Assembly: GCF_030463565.1 (NCBI RefSeq)
Contig: NC_134644.1
Span: 128,275,388 to 128,339,387, forward strand
DNA: 64,000 bases
DNA from: Pelecanus crispus
Lineage: Eukaryota > Chordata > Aves > Pelecaniformes > Pelecanidae
Direction: 5' to 3'
A model generated the notes under the pieces. That model saw only the letters and a list, made by a program, of their open reading frames with translations. It had not been told where the DNA came from and did not search any database. This document shows positions 61,895 through 64,000 of the stretch, piece after piece. Each line of letters starts with the position of its first letter. The stretch's first letter is position 1. The position numbers and the translations under genes were made by a program.

Positions 61895-64000
61895 AGACTT
61901 GAGAGGAGTTTCCTCCAAAGGCTTTGTAATGCCAGTGCTAACGTTATAATAAACACTGCTGTGGGGGAAACATGCTTTTCTTTCCCTTCTGTCCTTGCCA
62001 AACTAAAGCAAGCTCCCTGTTCTGAGCTCACCACACTGGAATAAAGAATGACCATCATGATCATTTTTATCATGTCCAGCATTTCTCACCAGTGGTTCAA
62101 CAGACATATCAGGAGATCTCTATCAGCAACAGTCACAGGATGAATTCCCTATTCAGTCCTAACTGTTAACGGGACTACATACATCGTTAATCAAAATGTA
62201 ATATTTAAAAAGCAAAAGAATGGCAAATTGCTGACCGTGGTACTCGGCGTTTTCCTTCCTTGTTCAGAGAAGGCGCTTTATGCTTAATTATGCGCTTCAG
62301 GTGATTAATAGTATCACAACATTGTTGAGTGGTACCTGTTAGAAAGAGAGAATTGACATGTGTAAATAAATGCTAGTAACTTGGTTAAATGAATCAAGGT
62401 ATTTTCGCTATAGAAATGGTGCAAGAGACTTACACACAGGATAATGTCTATCACCTCTGCTACTATGTGCTTCTACAGTAAATTTTTCAAGGCCGCAGAA
62501 CAAGATTGTAAAATAGCAGACAGGTCAACATGGCCTGAGCCAACCGTAAGGCCTCTGCTATAAAAATGCGTATGCTATTTTCTGTGCTCATGCTTACAGA
62601 AACTGTAAAATTTTCCCATACGAGTATTTCTTCTGGGGCCACTTCTATCATATCCTGAACTGTTTCTCTGAAAGAAATAAATCCTGTAACATCAGTTTTT
62701 GGTTTTATGTTCTAATTACTATTCATTGATGAAAGTCAGAGCATAAAAAAAAAAAAAGAGAAAAGCAAGTTCACTGAAGAATCATTAGAACTGTGGAAGA
62801 GGTCACAGATTCTTCACACAGCTACATACTGTTGTAGAGACGAATGACAAGGCAAACAGGAAAGGGTATTACAAAATGGTGGAAATCTTTCACAGAATAT
62901 AGAGAAATGCCACTTTTTCAAGCATTTTGTTTGTTATAAAAGAACAGACTTCAAGATTCTCATCAAGCTACATTTTTACAATGTGTAACTGCAAAATCAA
63001 GATTCAAATCAGAAGCACCCCTAGCATTTTTAGTATTACTATAAAACTGTAAATCATCATAAATGTGAAAAGGTTCTTCCTCTTGAGCACAAAATCTTCC
63101 ACCTTTATATGTTGCATGGAGTCCATGCAATCAGTTCCTAACTAAATATCAAATAACCTCTCTATCAGTAATGAAAAATAATCCTTCCTTTGTTGCACAA
63201 GCAAGCACATTTACTTTTTCTCCACGTATAGAATCATGGTTTGGTTTAGTTTTTCTTTTTGAATCCAAGATTCAACAGGATGGCCTTTTTATTCATTCCA
63301 TAGTTAATTAATTATAGCTCACCTAATGATTTTTCATCTGTATGGGTTAAAGCCAGACTTTCCAGAAATACAACCAATGCTTCAAATACAAACTGCTCCA
63401 CCAGAGAATTTTCTTCCCTTTAAAAATCAGGAATAAATATGATGAGAAACATGAGTTAGAAGCACTAAGTGTGAAATTCTAATTAAAAAAAATTAAAATA
63501 CTGTAGAGATAAACTGCACAAGATGTTTGTACAAAAAATACATCTAAACCACTCTAAAAGAACAGCAATGAAGATTCGCTGACCATCTTAAAAAGGCAAA
63601 AGTAACTACCCATAAACTTGTGATAGAAATTTAAACTTCTACACTCCCCACTTGCAGAAAGCCTGAACTACAAAATTATTATTAAAAATTAATAATCTGA
63701 GTAACTCAATTTTACAGCTATTGTAGTCATTAATAGAATGAGTGCTAGTGGATAACTATTTCAGTTCTACATTCAATTTCTTTTATCTCCTTCAACCCTT
63801 AGTCCAAGTTAGCTACTGCTCCGAGCTCTGTTTGCTCACCTAAATTCTCTGTAGATGCTGTTAAAAGCAAGTGCTGCACCCAGTCTCTTGAAAGCACTGG
63901 GATGAAGAGCAAGACTGTACAACCGTTTAAAAAGGGACTTGGTGTTTTGTGGGCTTTTCTCCTGCTGTCTTGGTGTTGTCTGCTTAATAGACCATTTCAA
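2555..64000 (-). CDS. PRKDC: PRKDC (DNA-PKcs), 3' part of gene: 60 coding exons, 5' end outside window
   Basis: DNA-dependent protein kinase catalytic subunit, a nuclear PIKK-family Ser/Thr kinase recruited by Ku70/80 to DNA ends, where it tethers and gates ends for non-homologous end joining and activates Artemis. Joining the exons listed below (E1 to E60, numbered within this window in gene order) gives 9306 nt, 3101 codons plus stop, with no frame break. Residue numbers below count from the window edge. Order: middle HEAT cradle (1 to about 1830) with PQR loop (about 990-1030) and ABCDE loop (about 1570-1640); FAT (about 1870-2510); FRB-like region (about 2500-2610); kinase (about 2690-3030) with GIGDRHLSN catalytic loop and IDFG; FATC (last 33). 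Identity rests on continuous similarity to recalled human DNA-PKcs; the distance from the activation-loop Thr (human 3950) to the C-terminus is exactly the human one. About 61 kb for these exons is compact relative to mammals, as expected in birds. Confidence 0.98.
3793..3932 (-). CDS. PRKDC: PRKDC exon E59, end of kinase domain
   Basis: 140 nt: [17 protein letters not shown] to NPATIT plus two bases. Human NFEQKMLKKGGSWIQEI. Acceptor TCTTTAG, donor GTAAGA. Leads into the PIKK regulatory segment. Confidence 0.97.
4498..4686 (-). CDS. PRKDC: PRKDC exon E58, kinase C-lobe
   Basis: 189 nt, 63 codons, phase 0 both ends: [18 protein letters not shown] to [21 protein letters not shown] and [11 protein letters not shown] follow human, with Ile for the first Phe. 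Acceptor CCTAG, donor GTGGGA. Confidence 0.98.
5156..5357 (-). CDS. PRKDC: PRKDC exon E57, kinase catalytic loop and DFG
   Basis: 202 nt: [16 protein letters not shown] to FGSATQ. Carries the catalytic loop [11 protein letters not shown] (catalytic Asp, metal-binding Asn) and the magnesium-binding IDFG. The residue after DFG is Cys here (IDFGCAFG), against His in human. The terminal Thr-Gln corresponds to Thr3950, the activation-loop autophosphorylation site; its distance to the C-terminus (178 residues) equals the human one. Acceptor GTTAAG, donor GTATTT. Confidence 0.98.
5443..5514 (-). CDS. PRKDC: PRKDC exon E56
   Basis: 72 nt: one base, then [17 protein letters not shown] to PEDLL plus two bases. 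RTETVTSF is identical to human. Acceptor TTGCAG, donor GTAAGC. Confidence 0.96.
5835..5910 (+). mobile_element. CR1 LINE 3' end fragment
   Basis: Contains the CR1 3' segment GGTTGGACTGGATGATCTTA, then TTTTCCAACCTAAACAATTC, and ends in two copies of the ATTCTATG-type terminal octamer (5892-5910). Severely 5'-truncated, in the intron between E55 and E56, opposite to gene transcription. Confidence 0.93.
6839..6928 (-). CDS. PRKDC: PRKDC exon E55
   Basis: 90 nt: one base, then [18 protein letters not shown] to YHVMY plus two bases. Less conserved than its neighbours (human YKDWLTKMSGK). The acceptor is fed by a 15-base poly-T tract only six bases from the AG. Donor GTAGGT. Confidence 0.93.
6929..8849 (-). 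other. Intron E54/E55
   Basis: 1.9 kb. A15 tract at 6937-6951 and a pyrimidine-rich CTCC stretch at 8460-8505; no repeat family or exon recognised. Confidence 0.8.
6937..6951. repeat. A15 tract (poly-T before the E55 acceptor)
   Basis: Fifteen A on the plus strand; on the gene strand T15 then GTCCCT and the AG of E55. Confidence 0.9.
8850..8942 (-). CDS. PRKDC: PRKDC exon E54
   Basis: 93 nt: one base, then [17 protein letters not shown] to EDMNYN plus two bases. GLIKWLENT is the kinase hinge-region segment (human GLIEWLENT). Acceptor TTCCAG, donor GTGATG. Confidence 0.96.
9261..9481 (-). CDS. PRKDC: PRKDC exon E53, kinase N-lobe with ATP-binding Lys
   Basis: 221 nt: [17 protein letters not shown] to VIPMTT plus two bases. 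Contains [19 protein letters not shown], the PIKK N-lobe motif with the ATP-anchoring lysine and the following Glu/Asp helix, near-identical to human. Acceptor TTCCAAG, donor GTAGGC. Confidence 0.97.
9754..9821 (-). CDS. PRKDC: PRKDC exon E52
   Basis: 68 nt: [18 protein letters not shown] to GFDER. Human [20 protein letters not shown]-terminal edge of the kinase lobe. Acceptor CTTCAG, donor GTATGT. Confidence 0.97.
10383..10587 (-). CDS. PRKDC: PRKDC exon E51 (lead-in to kinase domain)
   Basis: 205 nt: [19 protein letters not shown] to RNELEVP plus one base. [15 protein letters not shown] and EFLRNELE are near-identical to human. Acceptor CCTCAG, donor GTAAGT. Confidence 0.97.
11313..11333. 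repeat. T21 tract
   Basis: Twenty-one T after a GTTTGTTGTTGTTTTC stretch, in intron E50/E51. Simple sequence only. Confidence 0.9.
12750..13250. mobile_element. Ancient amniote CR1-like LINE remnant
   Basis: Ordered matches to an old amniote CR1-type interspersed repeat recalled from reptile genomes: CTACAGTGTTCAAGATGCAA, TTCTTGACCGCTCTTCAGTA, CAGCTGATGTTTTCACAGAG, ACTTTATATGTGGAAACTAG and ATCAGCAGCAAATTTGAGTA. Highly diverged. Lies in the 3.0-kb intron between E50 and E51. Exact ends and family are uncertain. Confidence 0.6.
13614..13757 (-). CDS. PRKDC: PRKDC exon E50
   Basis: 144 nt, 48 codons, phase 0 both ends: [17 protein letters not shown] to [14 protein letters not shown] and KRFIQ match human KAPGLG and RKFIQ. 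Acceptor TTTGCAG, donor GTATGT. FRB-like region. Confidence 0.96.
14443..14530 (-). CDS. PRKDC: PRKDC exon E49
   Basis: 88 nt: [16 protein letters not shown] to DPIMLFK. Human counterpart RIKSKLDQGGVIQDFI. FRB-like helical region before the kinase. Acceptor TTTAAAG, donor GTAAAG. Confidence 0.95.
15666..15877 (-). CDS. PRKDC: PRKDC exon E48
   Basis: 212 nt: [17 protein letters not shown] to KNKEFVE plus two bases. [20 protein letters not shown] and [10 protein letters not shown] are human-like. FAT to FRB transition. Acceptor TTTGCAG, donor GTGAAC. Confidence 0.97.
15878..17400 (-). other. Intron E47/E48
   Basis: 1.5 kb with the ATT/ACC microsatellite and a purine-rich stretch at 16920-17030; no exon seen. 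Confidence 0.8.
16043..16095. repeat. ATT/ACC trinucleotide-rich microsatellite
   Basis: Imperfect run of ATT units passing into CACCACCACCACCACTAAC, intron E47/E48. Confidence 0.8.
17401..17561 (-). CDS. PRKDC: PRKDC exon E47
   Basis: 161 nt: [18 protein letters not shown] to [24 protein letters not shown] is near-identical to human. Acceptor TTGGCAG, donor GTTAGT. End of FAT domain. Confidence 0.97.
18065..18245 (-). CDS. PRKDC: PRKDC exon E46
   Basis: 181 nt: [18 protein letters not shown] to EEEGLL plus one base. [15 protein letters not shown] matches human [15 protein letters not shown]. The segment [14 protein letters not shown] is quite different from human. Donor GTTAGT, acceptor TTTCAG. 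Confidence 0.96.
18246..19961 (-). other. Intron E45/E46
   Basis: 1.7 kb of AT-rich sequence with A/T homopolymers (18268-18279 and 19800-19814); no exon or repeat family seen. Confidence 0.8.
19962..20152 (-). CDS. PRKDC: PRKDC exon E45
   Basis: 191 nt: [18 protein letters not shown] to [23 protein letters not shown] matches human NILLGTTYRIIANALS. Acceptor CCAACAG, donor GTAAGT. FAT domain. Confidence 0.96.
20240..20414 (-). CDS. PRKDC: PRKDC exon E44
   Basis: 175 nt: [18 protein letters not shown] to TISLL plus one base. [10 protein letters not shown] resembles human KTRDDWLVSW. Acceptor AATACAG, donor GTAACA. FAT domain. Confidence 0.94.
21570..21759 (-). CDS. PRKDC: PRKDC exon E43
   Basis: 190 nt: [16 protein letters not shown] to MIESARKQ. 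An acidic, poorly conserved stretch ([15 protein letters not shown]) sits between conserved helices; human has a similar acidic loop. [17 protein letters not shown] matches human. Acceptor GGGCAG, donor GTAACT. Confidence 0.96.
21760..23332 (-). other. Intron E42/E43
   Basis: 1.6 kb; I see no recognisable element. Confidence 0.8.
23333..23444 (-). CDS. PRKDC: PRKDC exon E42
   Basis: 112 nt: [18 protein letters not shown] to WDDIITN plus two bases. [19 protein letters not shown] is identical to human. Acceptor TTTCTAG, donor GTAAAA. Confidence 0.97.
24152..24260 (-). CDS. PRKDC: PRKDC exon E41
   Basis: 109 nt: [17 protein letters not shown] to FINFMTKT plus one base. [13 protein letters not shown] is identical to human. 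Donor GTAAAG, acceptor TTTTCAG. Confidence 0.96.
24885..25109 (-). CDS. PRKDC: PRKDC exon E40
   Basis: 225 nt, 75 codons, phase 0 both ends: [18 protein letters not shown] to [24 protein letters not shown] matches human. Acceptor TTGTAG, donor GTAACA. FAT domain. Confidence 0.97.
25625..25813 (-). CDS. PRKDC: PRKDC exon E39
   Basis: 189 nt, 63 codons, phase 0 both ends: [18 protein letters not shown] to [22 protein letters not shown] and WKSLEYC are human-like. Acceptor CTTAG, donor GTTTTT. FAT domain. Confidence 0.95.
26133..26214. repeat. Perfect 2 x 41-bp tandem duplication
   Basis: Two identical 41-base units, each beginning GGGCTGGTAGCATGCCCATG and ending CTTGTCTGCCTGG (26133-26173 and 26174-26214), with no mismatch, in intron E38/E39. 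Perfect identity suggests a recent duplication or an active minisatellite. Confidence 0.95.
26442..26580 (-). CDS. PRKDC: PRKDC exon E38
   Basis: 139 nt: one base, then [15 protein letters not shown] to [17 protein letters not shown] is identical to human. FAT-domain helical repeats. Acceptor ACTAG, donor GTAAAA. Confidence 0.96.
26778..26881 (-). other. Candidate cryptic or poison exon
   Basis: A 104-nt segment bounded by a good acceptor (CTATCTTTCAG) and donor (CAG/GTATTA), open throughout in one frame (begins [16 protein letters not shown], ends QEFPRF plus AG) and joining in frame to E38. E37, however, ends with AA, so inclusion after E37 reads AAT TAG and stops. Human has no counterpart. 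It is either chance or a regulated exon that triggers nonsense-mediated decay. Confidence 0.3.
27033..27241 (-). CDS. PRKDC: PRKDC exon E37 (start of FAT region)
   Basis: 209 nt: [17 protein letters not shown] to RWIELA plus AA of a Lys codon. [11 protein letters not shown] is identical to human. The AA overhang joins directly to E38 (G/CTC TAC) to give LAKLYRSLG, as in human LAKLYRSIG, which shows that the open segment lying between them is not a constitutive exon. Acceptor TTTATAG, donor GTAAGT. Confidence 0.96.
27242..30659 (-). other. Largest intron, E36/E37
   Basis: 3.4 kb. A-rich run just upstream of E37 (27245-27285 in plus reading) and one doubtful repeat remnant; otherwise unique AT-rich sequence. 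Confidence 0.8.
28580..28640. mobile_element. Possible short remnant of the same ancient repeat
   Basis: AAGAATAGCTGTGCTATGGT followed by AAGACCAAAAGCCCTTTATC faintly resembles the AAGAATGGCCATACTGGGTC start of the amniote CR1-type repeat. Similarity is low and the call is tentative. Confidence 0.25.
30660..30839 (-). CDS. PRKDC: PRKDC exon E36
   Basis: 180 nt, 60 codons, phase 0 both ends: [17 protein letters not shown] to [18 protein letters not shown] is identical to human. Acceptor TTTACAG, donor GTAAAT. Confidence 0.96.
31262..31288. repeat. CAGA-box palindrome
   Basis: CTGTCTGTACAGACAG (31268-31283) is a perfect 16-base palindrome flanked by further AGACAGA and ACAGTT units, giving clustered CAGAC/GTCTG boxes. 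Intron E35/E36. Any function is unproven. Confidence 0.75.
31991..32122 (-). CDS. PRKDC: PRKDC exon E35
   Basis: 132 nt, 44 codons, phase 0 both ends: [18 protein letters not shown] to [20 protein letters not shown] matches human. Acceptor ATTTCAG lies about 20 nt after an 18-base poly-T tract. Donor GTTTGT. Confidence 0.96.
32123..34106 (-). other. Intron E34/E35
   Basis: 2.0 kb with the A18 tract beside E35. No repeat family or exon recognised. Confidence 0.8.
32144..32161. repeat. A18 tract (poly-T before the E35 acceptor)
   Basis: Eighteen A on the plus strand, read as poly-T on the gene strand, about 20 nt upstream of the E35 splice acceptor, so it may serve as part of the polypyrimidine tract. 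Confidence 0.9.
34107..34219 (-). CDS. PRKDC: PRKDC exon E34
   Basis: 113 nt: [18 protein letters not shown] to [26 protein letters not shown] is human-like, strongly basic and helical. Acceptor CCCTAG, donor GTTTGT. Confidence 0.96.
35504..35719 (-). CDS. PRKDC: PRKDC exon E33, loop with caspase-3 type DEVD site
   Basis: 216 nt: [17 protein letters not shown] to DEVDSKTK plus one base. The first half is a Ser-rich disordered loop, more divergent than the flanks. The second half, [17 protein letters not shown], is near-identical to human and keeps the DEVD at which caspase-3 cuts human DNA-PKcs in apoptosis, here followed by Ser instead of Asn. Donor AAG/GTCTGT. Confidence 0.96.
36085..36274 (-). 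CDS. PRKDC: PRKDC exon E32, ABCDE autophosphorylation loop (Thr2609 position is Ala)
   Basis: 190 nt: [18 protein letters not shown] to TPTQHV plus one base. In human this region is phosphorylated at Thr2609, Ser2612, Thr2620, Ser2624, Thr2638 and Thr2647, which promotes end processing and pathway progression. Here, without gaps, the series reads Ala (FVEAQASQG), Ser (ASQ), Ser (LSQ), Ser (RSLS), Thr (ATQ) and Thr (PTQ). So Thr2609 alone has lost its phosphoacceptor, and Thr2620 is conservatively Ser. Donor GTAAGT, acceptor TTCCTAG. Confidence 0.96.
36836..37046 (-). CDS. PRKDC: PRKDC exon E31
   Basis: 211 nt: one base, then [16 protein letters not shown] to [21 protein letters not shown] and FEHPLSEC are identical to human. 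Acceptor TTTACAG, donor GTGAAT. Confidence 0.97.
37714..37812 (-). CDS. PRKDC: PRKDC exon E30
   Basis: 99 nt: one base, then [18 protein letters not shown] to GLIDENAEL plus two bases; human has DPESETDNDSQEIFKLAK. Acceptor CACATCAG. The open frame continues upstream to a second AG at 37849-37850, which would add 12 in-frame codons; the inner site fits the human exon length. Confidence 0.93.
38714..38887 (-). CDS. PRKDC: PRKDC exon E29
   Basis: 174 nt: [16 protein letters not shown] to MWIYDNY plus two bases. ILMWIYDNY matches human ILMWIHDNY. Acceptor TTTTTAG, donor GTGTGT. Confidence 0.96.
39323..39472 (-). CDS. PRKDC: PRKDC exon E28
   Basis: 150 nt: [19 protein letters not shown] to IQIMNH plus two bases; [12 protein letters not shown] matches human FQLKSKDFVQVM. 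Acceptor TTAAG, donor GTGAGT. Confidence 0.96.
39566..39690 (-). CDS. PRKDC: PRKDC exon E27
   Basis: 125 nt: [18 protein letters not shown] to NFPPLAD plus two bases. QNTQQDKFI matches human QNTMEDKFI. Acceptor TTTCAG, donor GTATGT. Confidence 0.96.
40270..40660. mobile_element. Ancient amniote CR1-like LINE remnant
   Basis: Same old repeat type as at 12750-13250 but another portion: GGTCAGACTGATAATCCACC, CTAGCCAATATCTTGG, TTTGAACCTGCTGATGCTGC, CAACAAATTCCAGAAGTTCA, GTTGTGTAAAGAAGTACTTC and CACTATCCCCTAGTTCTAGT. Lies in intron E26/E27. Its open frames are by-products. Confidence 0.6.
41164..41275 (-). CDS. PRKDC: PRKDC exon E26
   Basis: 112 nt: [17 protein letters not shown] to [18 protein letters not shown] is identical to human. 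Acceptor TTTTAG, donor AAT/GTAAGT. Confidence 0.96.
41718..41849 (-). CDS. PRKDC: PRKDC exon E25
   Basis: 132 nt: [16 protein letters not shown] to CEIDRV plus two bases. [13 protein letters not shown] is identical to human. Acceptor CCAACAG, donor GTGAGA. Confidence 0.96.
41950..42030. repeat. Imperfect 43-bp duplication
   Basis: CCACCAAAACCAGCAGAAAG (from 41960) recurs as CCACCAAAACCAGTAGAAAG (from 42003), each followed by a TATG or CATG segment; period 43, a few mismatches. Intron E24/E25. Confidence 0.7.
42461..42612 (-). CDS. PRKDC: PRKDC exon E24
   Basis: 152 nt: [17 protein letters not shown] to CLSIPY plus two bases. [14 protein letters not shown] is identical to human. Acceptor CTGTAG, donor GTAAGC. 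Confidence 0.96.
42831..42974 (-). CDS. PRKDC: PRKDC exon E23
   Basis: 144 nt, 48 codons, phase 0 both ends: [16 protein letters not shown] to [21 protein letters not shown] is identical to human. Acceptor CCATAG, donor GTAAGG. Confidence 0.97.
43931..44050 (-). CDS. PRKDC: PRKDC exon E22
   Basis: 120 nt, 40 codons, phase 0 both ends: [18 protein letters not shown] to [20 protein letters not shown] is identical to human. Acceptor ATTTCAG, donor GTGAGT. Confidence 0.96.
44252..44389 (-). CDS. PRKDC: PRKDC exon E21 (apparent GC donor)
   Basis: 138 nt, 46 codons, phase 0: [19 protein letters not shown] to [17 protein letters not shown] is human-like. Acceptor TTTTCAG. The 3' end chosen here keeps the same length as human (PPQGEEDSVP against TPKVEEGTVP) but implies a GC donor, GAG/GCCAGT. 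The alternative GT donor 9 nt earlier (boundary 44261, AAA/GTCGAG) also keeps frame and drops VEE. Confidence 0.85.
44390..45599 (-). other. Intron E20/E21
   Basis: 1.2 kb, unique sequence, the intron removed with the apparent GC donor at its upstream end? No: that donor starts the next intron (44051-44251). Here the E20 donor is GTAATT and nothing else is recognised. Confidence 0.7.
45600..45748 (-). CDS. PRKDC: PRKDC exon E20, PQR autophosphorylation loop (Ser2056 equivalent)
   Basis: 149 nt: [14 protein letters not shown] to STRFRRK. This exon holds the PQR cluster, whose autophosphorylation limits DNA-end processing in mammals. Ungapped comparison with recalled human sequence shows counterparts of Ser2029, Ser2041 (MSQFDF), Ser2053 and Ser2056 (YSSQD) all present. 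The position of human Ser2023 is Lys here. Low-complexity Ser-rich loop followed by the basic RFRRK. Acceptor TATTTAG, donor GTAATT. Confidence 0.95.
45970..46042 (-). CDS. PRKDC: PRKDC exon E19
   Basis: 73 nt: [17 protein letters not shown] to NSDQ plus one base. Basic helix leading into the PQR phosphorylation loop; human counterpart VPMERKKKYIEIRKEAR. Acceptor CTCTTTAG, donor GTATGA. Confidence 0.95.
46446..46511 (-). CDS. PRKDC: PRKDC exon E18
   Basis: 66 nt, only 22 codons, phase 0 both ends: [15 protein letters not shown] to FPVEIE. The shortest coding exon here. Acceptor TTTGCAG, donor GTGAGT. Confidence 0.95.
47054..47222 (-). CDS. PRKDC: PRKDC exon E17
   Basis: 169 nt: one base, then [18 protein letters not shown] to [18 protein letters not shown] and KFYQGFLF are identical to human. 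Acceptor ATTTTAAG, donor GTGAGA. Confidence 0.96.
47753..47850 (-). mobile_element. CR1 LINE 3' end fragment (copy 1 of a pair)
   Basis: Minus-strand CR1 tail: terminal repeat units (ATACAATCATACAATCG in plus-strand reading), then AGGTTGGAAAAGACCTTTAA and GATCATCAAGCCCAACCATT. 5'-truncated; intron E16/E17, in the sense of the host gene. Confidence 0.92.
47921..48030 (-). mobile_element. CR1 LINE 3' end fragment (copy 2 of a pair)
   Basis: Second minus-strand CR1 fragment 70 bp beyond the first: AGAATCATTAAGGTTGGAAA, then CTAAGATCATCAGCCCAACT and continuing to CCATGTCCCGAAGTGCCAC. It diverges from copy 1 and extends differently, so it is a separate insertion rather than a tandem duplicate. 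Confidence 0.9.
48577..48755 (-). CDS. PRKDC: PRKDC exon E16
   Basis: 179 nt: [18 protein letters not shown] to NELTKTLI plus two bases. SKINQ and [11 protein letters not shown] are shared with human. Acceptor TTTCCAG, donor GTAAGA. Confidence 0.96.
49679..49886 (-). CDS. PRKDC: PRKDC exon E15
   Basis: 208 nt: one base, then [17 protein letters not shown] to [21 protein letters not shown] is near-identical to human. Acceptor TATTTAG, donor GTATGA. Confidence 0.96.
50922..51049 (-). CDS. PRKDC: PRKDC exon E14
   Basis: 128 nt: [17 protein letters not shown] to FKRISK plus two bases. [10 protein letters not shown] and LMTEVLCR are identical to human. Acceptor TTTTCAG, donor GTGAGT. Confidence 0.96.
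51355..51522 (-). CDS. PRKDC: PRKDC exon E13
   Basis: 168 nt, 56 codons, phase 0 both ends: [16 protein letters not shown] to NNYVDCTKK. Donor AAG/GTCAGT, acceptor TTCTTCAG. HEAT cradle. Confidence 0.95.
52460..52564 (-). CDS. PRKDC: PRKDC exon E12
   Basis: 105 nt, 35 codons, phase 0 both ends: [14 protein letters not shown] to [16 protein letters not shown] is identical to human. Acceptor GTTACAG, donor GTAAAT. Confidence 0.95.
53271..53307 (+). repeat. A9/G8 junction with G-quadruplex-type tract
   Basis: An A run is followed by G runs of 8, 4, 4 and 5 separated by T, T and CAC (53280-53305). Four runs with short loops fit the canonical G-quadruplex pattern on the plus strand, the template strand for PRKDC. 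Intron E11/E12. Confidence 0.85.
53508..53693 (-). CDS. PRKDC: PRKDC exon E11
   Basis: 186 nt, phase 0 both ends: [16 protein letters not shown] to [19 protein letters not shown] and DSWWAK are human-like. Acceptor CTTCCAG, donor GTATGC. Confidence 0.96.
53694..55903 (-). other. Intron E10/E11
   Basis: 2.2 kb, AT-rich, with the short TG run near 55370; nothing else recognised. Confidence 0.8.
55366..55385. repeat. Short TG microsatellite
   Basis: About five to six TG units with interruptions, followed by a CT-rich tail, intron E10/E11. Confidence 0.7.
55904..56107 (-). CDS. PRKDC: PRKDC exon E10
   Basis: 204 nt, 68 codons, phase 0 both ends: [15 protein letters not shown] to SSVSNPQM. Contains [11 protein letters not shown], identical to human. 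Donor GTATTA. Confidence 0.94.
56428..56586 (-). CDS. PRKDC: PRKDC exon E9
   Basis: 159 nt, 53 codons, phase 0 at both ends: [14 protein letters not shown] to [10 protein letters not shown], with [10 protein letters not shown] matching human YKGIAPGDER. Falls near the leucine-rich stretch reported to bind C1D in human DNA-PKcs. Confidence 0.94.
57683..57815 (-). CDS. PRKDC: PRKDC exon E8
   Basis: 133 nt; [16 protein letters not shown] to LLHSVLHSQ. Contains SACKQL, as in human. Acceptor TCATTAG, donor GTAATT. Confidence 0.95.
57955..58163 (-). CDS. PRKDC: PRKDC exon E7
   Basis: 209 nt, starts in phase 0: [15 protein letters not shown] to IKRRITPQ plus two bases. Contains [14 protein letters not shown], matching human FNIGDVQVMAHLPD. 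Acceptor TTTCTAG, donor GTAAGC. Confidence 0.95.
59063..59289 (-). CDS. PRKDC: PRKDC exon E6
   Basis: 227 nt; [17 protein letters not shown] to QQDFWK, ending on a codon boundary. Contains [15 protein letters not shown], closely like human. Acceptor TTCTTAG, donor GTAGGC. Confidence 0.95.
60326..60580 (-). CDS. PRKDC: PRKDC exon E5
   Basis: 255 nt, the longest exon here. GNKSPSSWL to KPHEIL plus one base; includes [12 protein letters not shown], shared with human. By recalled alignment the bird has about two extra residues just after that glycine run (SDAKSPSG). Acceptor CTATCAG, donor GTGAGC. Confidence 0.95.
61102..61235 (-). CDS. PRKDC: PRKDC exon E4
   Basis: 134 nt; [13 protein letters not shown] to [11 protein letters not shown] plus one base. 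Contains [11 protein letters not shown], identical to human. Acceptor TGTGCAG, donor GTATTG. Helical HEAT-cradle sequence. Confidence 0.95.
61645..61790 (-). mobile_element. Old CR1 LINE fragment
   Basis: Degraded minus-strand CR1: AGGATCACAGGATAATTCAG, then CTCTAGCCCAACCTCCTGCT, TCAGACCAAGTGACTCAGGG and CAGCCTGATGCTGAATGCAT follow the CR1 3' region in order. Terminal octamers are lost. Intron E3/E4, followed by a 25-base A tract. Confidence 0.75.
61871..61895. repeat. A25 mononucleotide tract
   Basis: Twenty-five consecutive A on the plus strand, intron E3/E4, the longest homopolymer in the window. Confidence 0.95.
62236..62335 (-). CDS. PRKDC: PRKDC exon E3
   Basis: 100 nt; [17 protein letters not shown] to KRRVP plus two bases. 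Acceptor TAACAG. Donor ACG/GTCAGC is weak (G at -1 but C at +3), yet frame and similarity (human KRRLPRGFP) place the junction here. Confidence 0.93.
63323..63417 (-). CDS. PRKDC: PRKDC exon E2
   Basis: 95 nt, starts with one base completing Arg, then [15 protein letters not shown], ends at SL plus one base. Acceptor TTTAAAG, donor GTGAGC. Matches the human EQFVFEALV segment of the HEAT cradle almost exactly. Confidence 0.95.
63840..64000 (-). CDS. PRKDC: PRKDC exon E1 (partial, cut by window edge)
   Basis: Residues 1-53 of the partial product, beginning [15 protein letters not shown] and ending IYREF plus two bases of an Arg codon. Donor GTGAGC. Part of the HEAT-repeat cradle. The exon runs off the right edge, so its true 5' boundary is unknown. 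Confidence 0.95.

Noticed and set aside
1..64000. A previously undescribed gene system, CRISPR array or RNA gene
   Set aside because: Both strands were read; everything supported is accounted for by one well-known gene, retrotransposon tails and simple repeats.

Overview
The window is part of an avian nuclear genome. The evidence is AT-rich introns with few CpGs, several CR1 retrotransposon 3' ends (terminal ATTCTATGATT repeats), and a vertebrate-type gene of many small exons in compact introns. Almost all of it is one gene on the minus strand: the 3' three quarters of PRKDC, which encodes DNA-PKcs, the catalytic subunit of the DNA-dependent protein kinase that drives non-homologous end joining and V(D)J recombination.

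I placed 60 coding exons by hand, from a partial exon cut by the right edge (63840-64000) to the stop codon at 2555-2557. Every junction keeps the reading frame. The joined exons total 9306 nt, an open frame of 3101 residues plus stop. By recalled alignment to human DNA-PKcs (4128 residues) it starts near human residue 1030 and ends with the invariant C-terminus. The 5' quarter of the gene, including the promoter (shared with MCM4 in mammals), lies beyond the right edge.

Layout, left to right (3' to 5' of the gene): 1-2375 is intergenic sequence with CpG-rich patches. 2376-2554 is a short 3' UTR with an ATTAAA signal. 2555-10587 carries FATC, the kinase domain and the lead-in to the kinase. 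13614-27241 carries the FAT and FRB-like part. 30660-34219 carries the linker and end of the HEAT cradle. 35504-36274 carries the disordered ABCDE phosphorylation loop. 36836-64000 carries the middle HEAT cradle, with the PQR phosphorylation loop at 45600-45748.

The most interesting points are as follows. The residue matching human Thr2609, the founding site of the ABCDE autophosphorylation cluster, is alanine, while the other ABCDE sites and Ser2056 are kept. One exon appears to use a GC donor. A 104-nt spliceable-looking segment would act as a poison exon. The residue after the kinase DFG is Cys instead of His. A G-quadruplex-type tract lies in one intron. No protein-coding gene other than PRKDC, no RNA gene and no CRISPR array was found.
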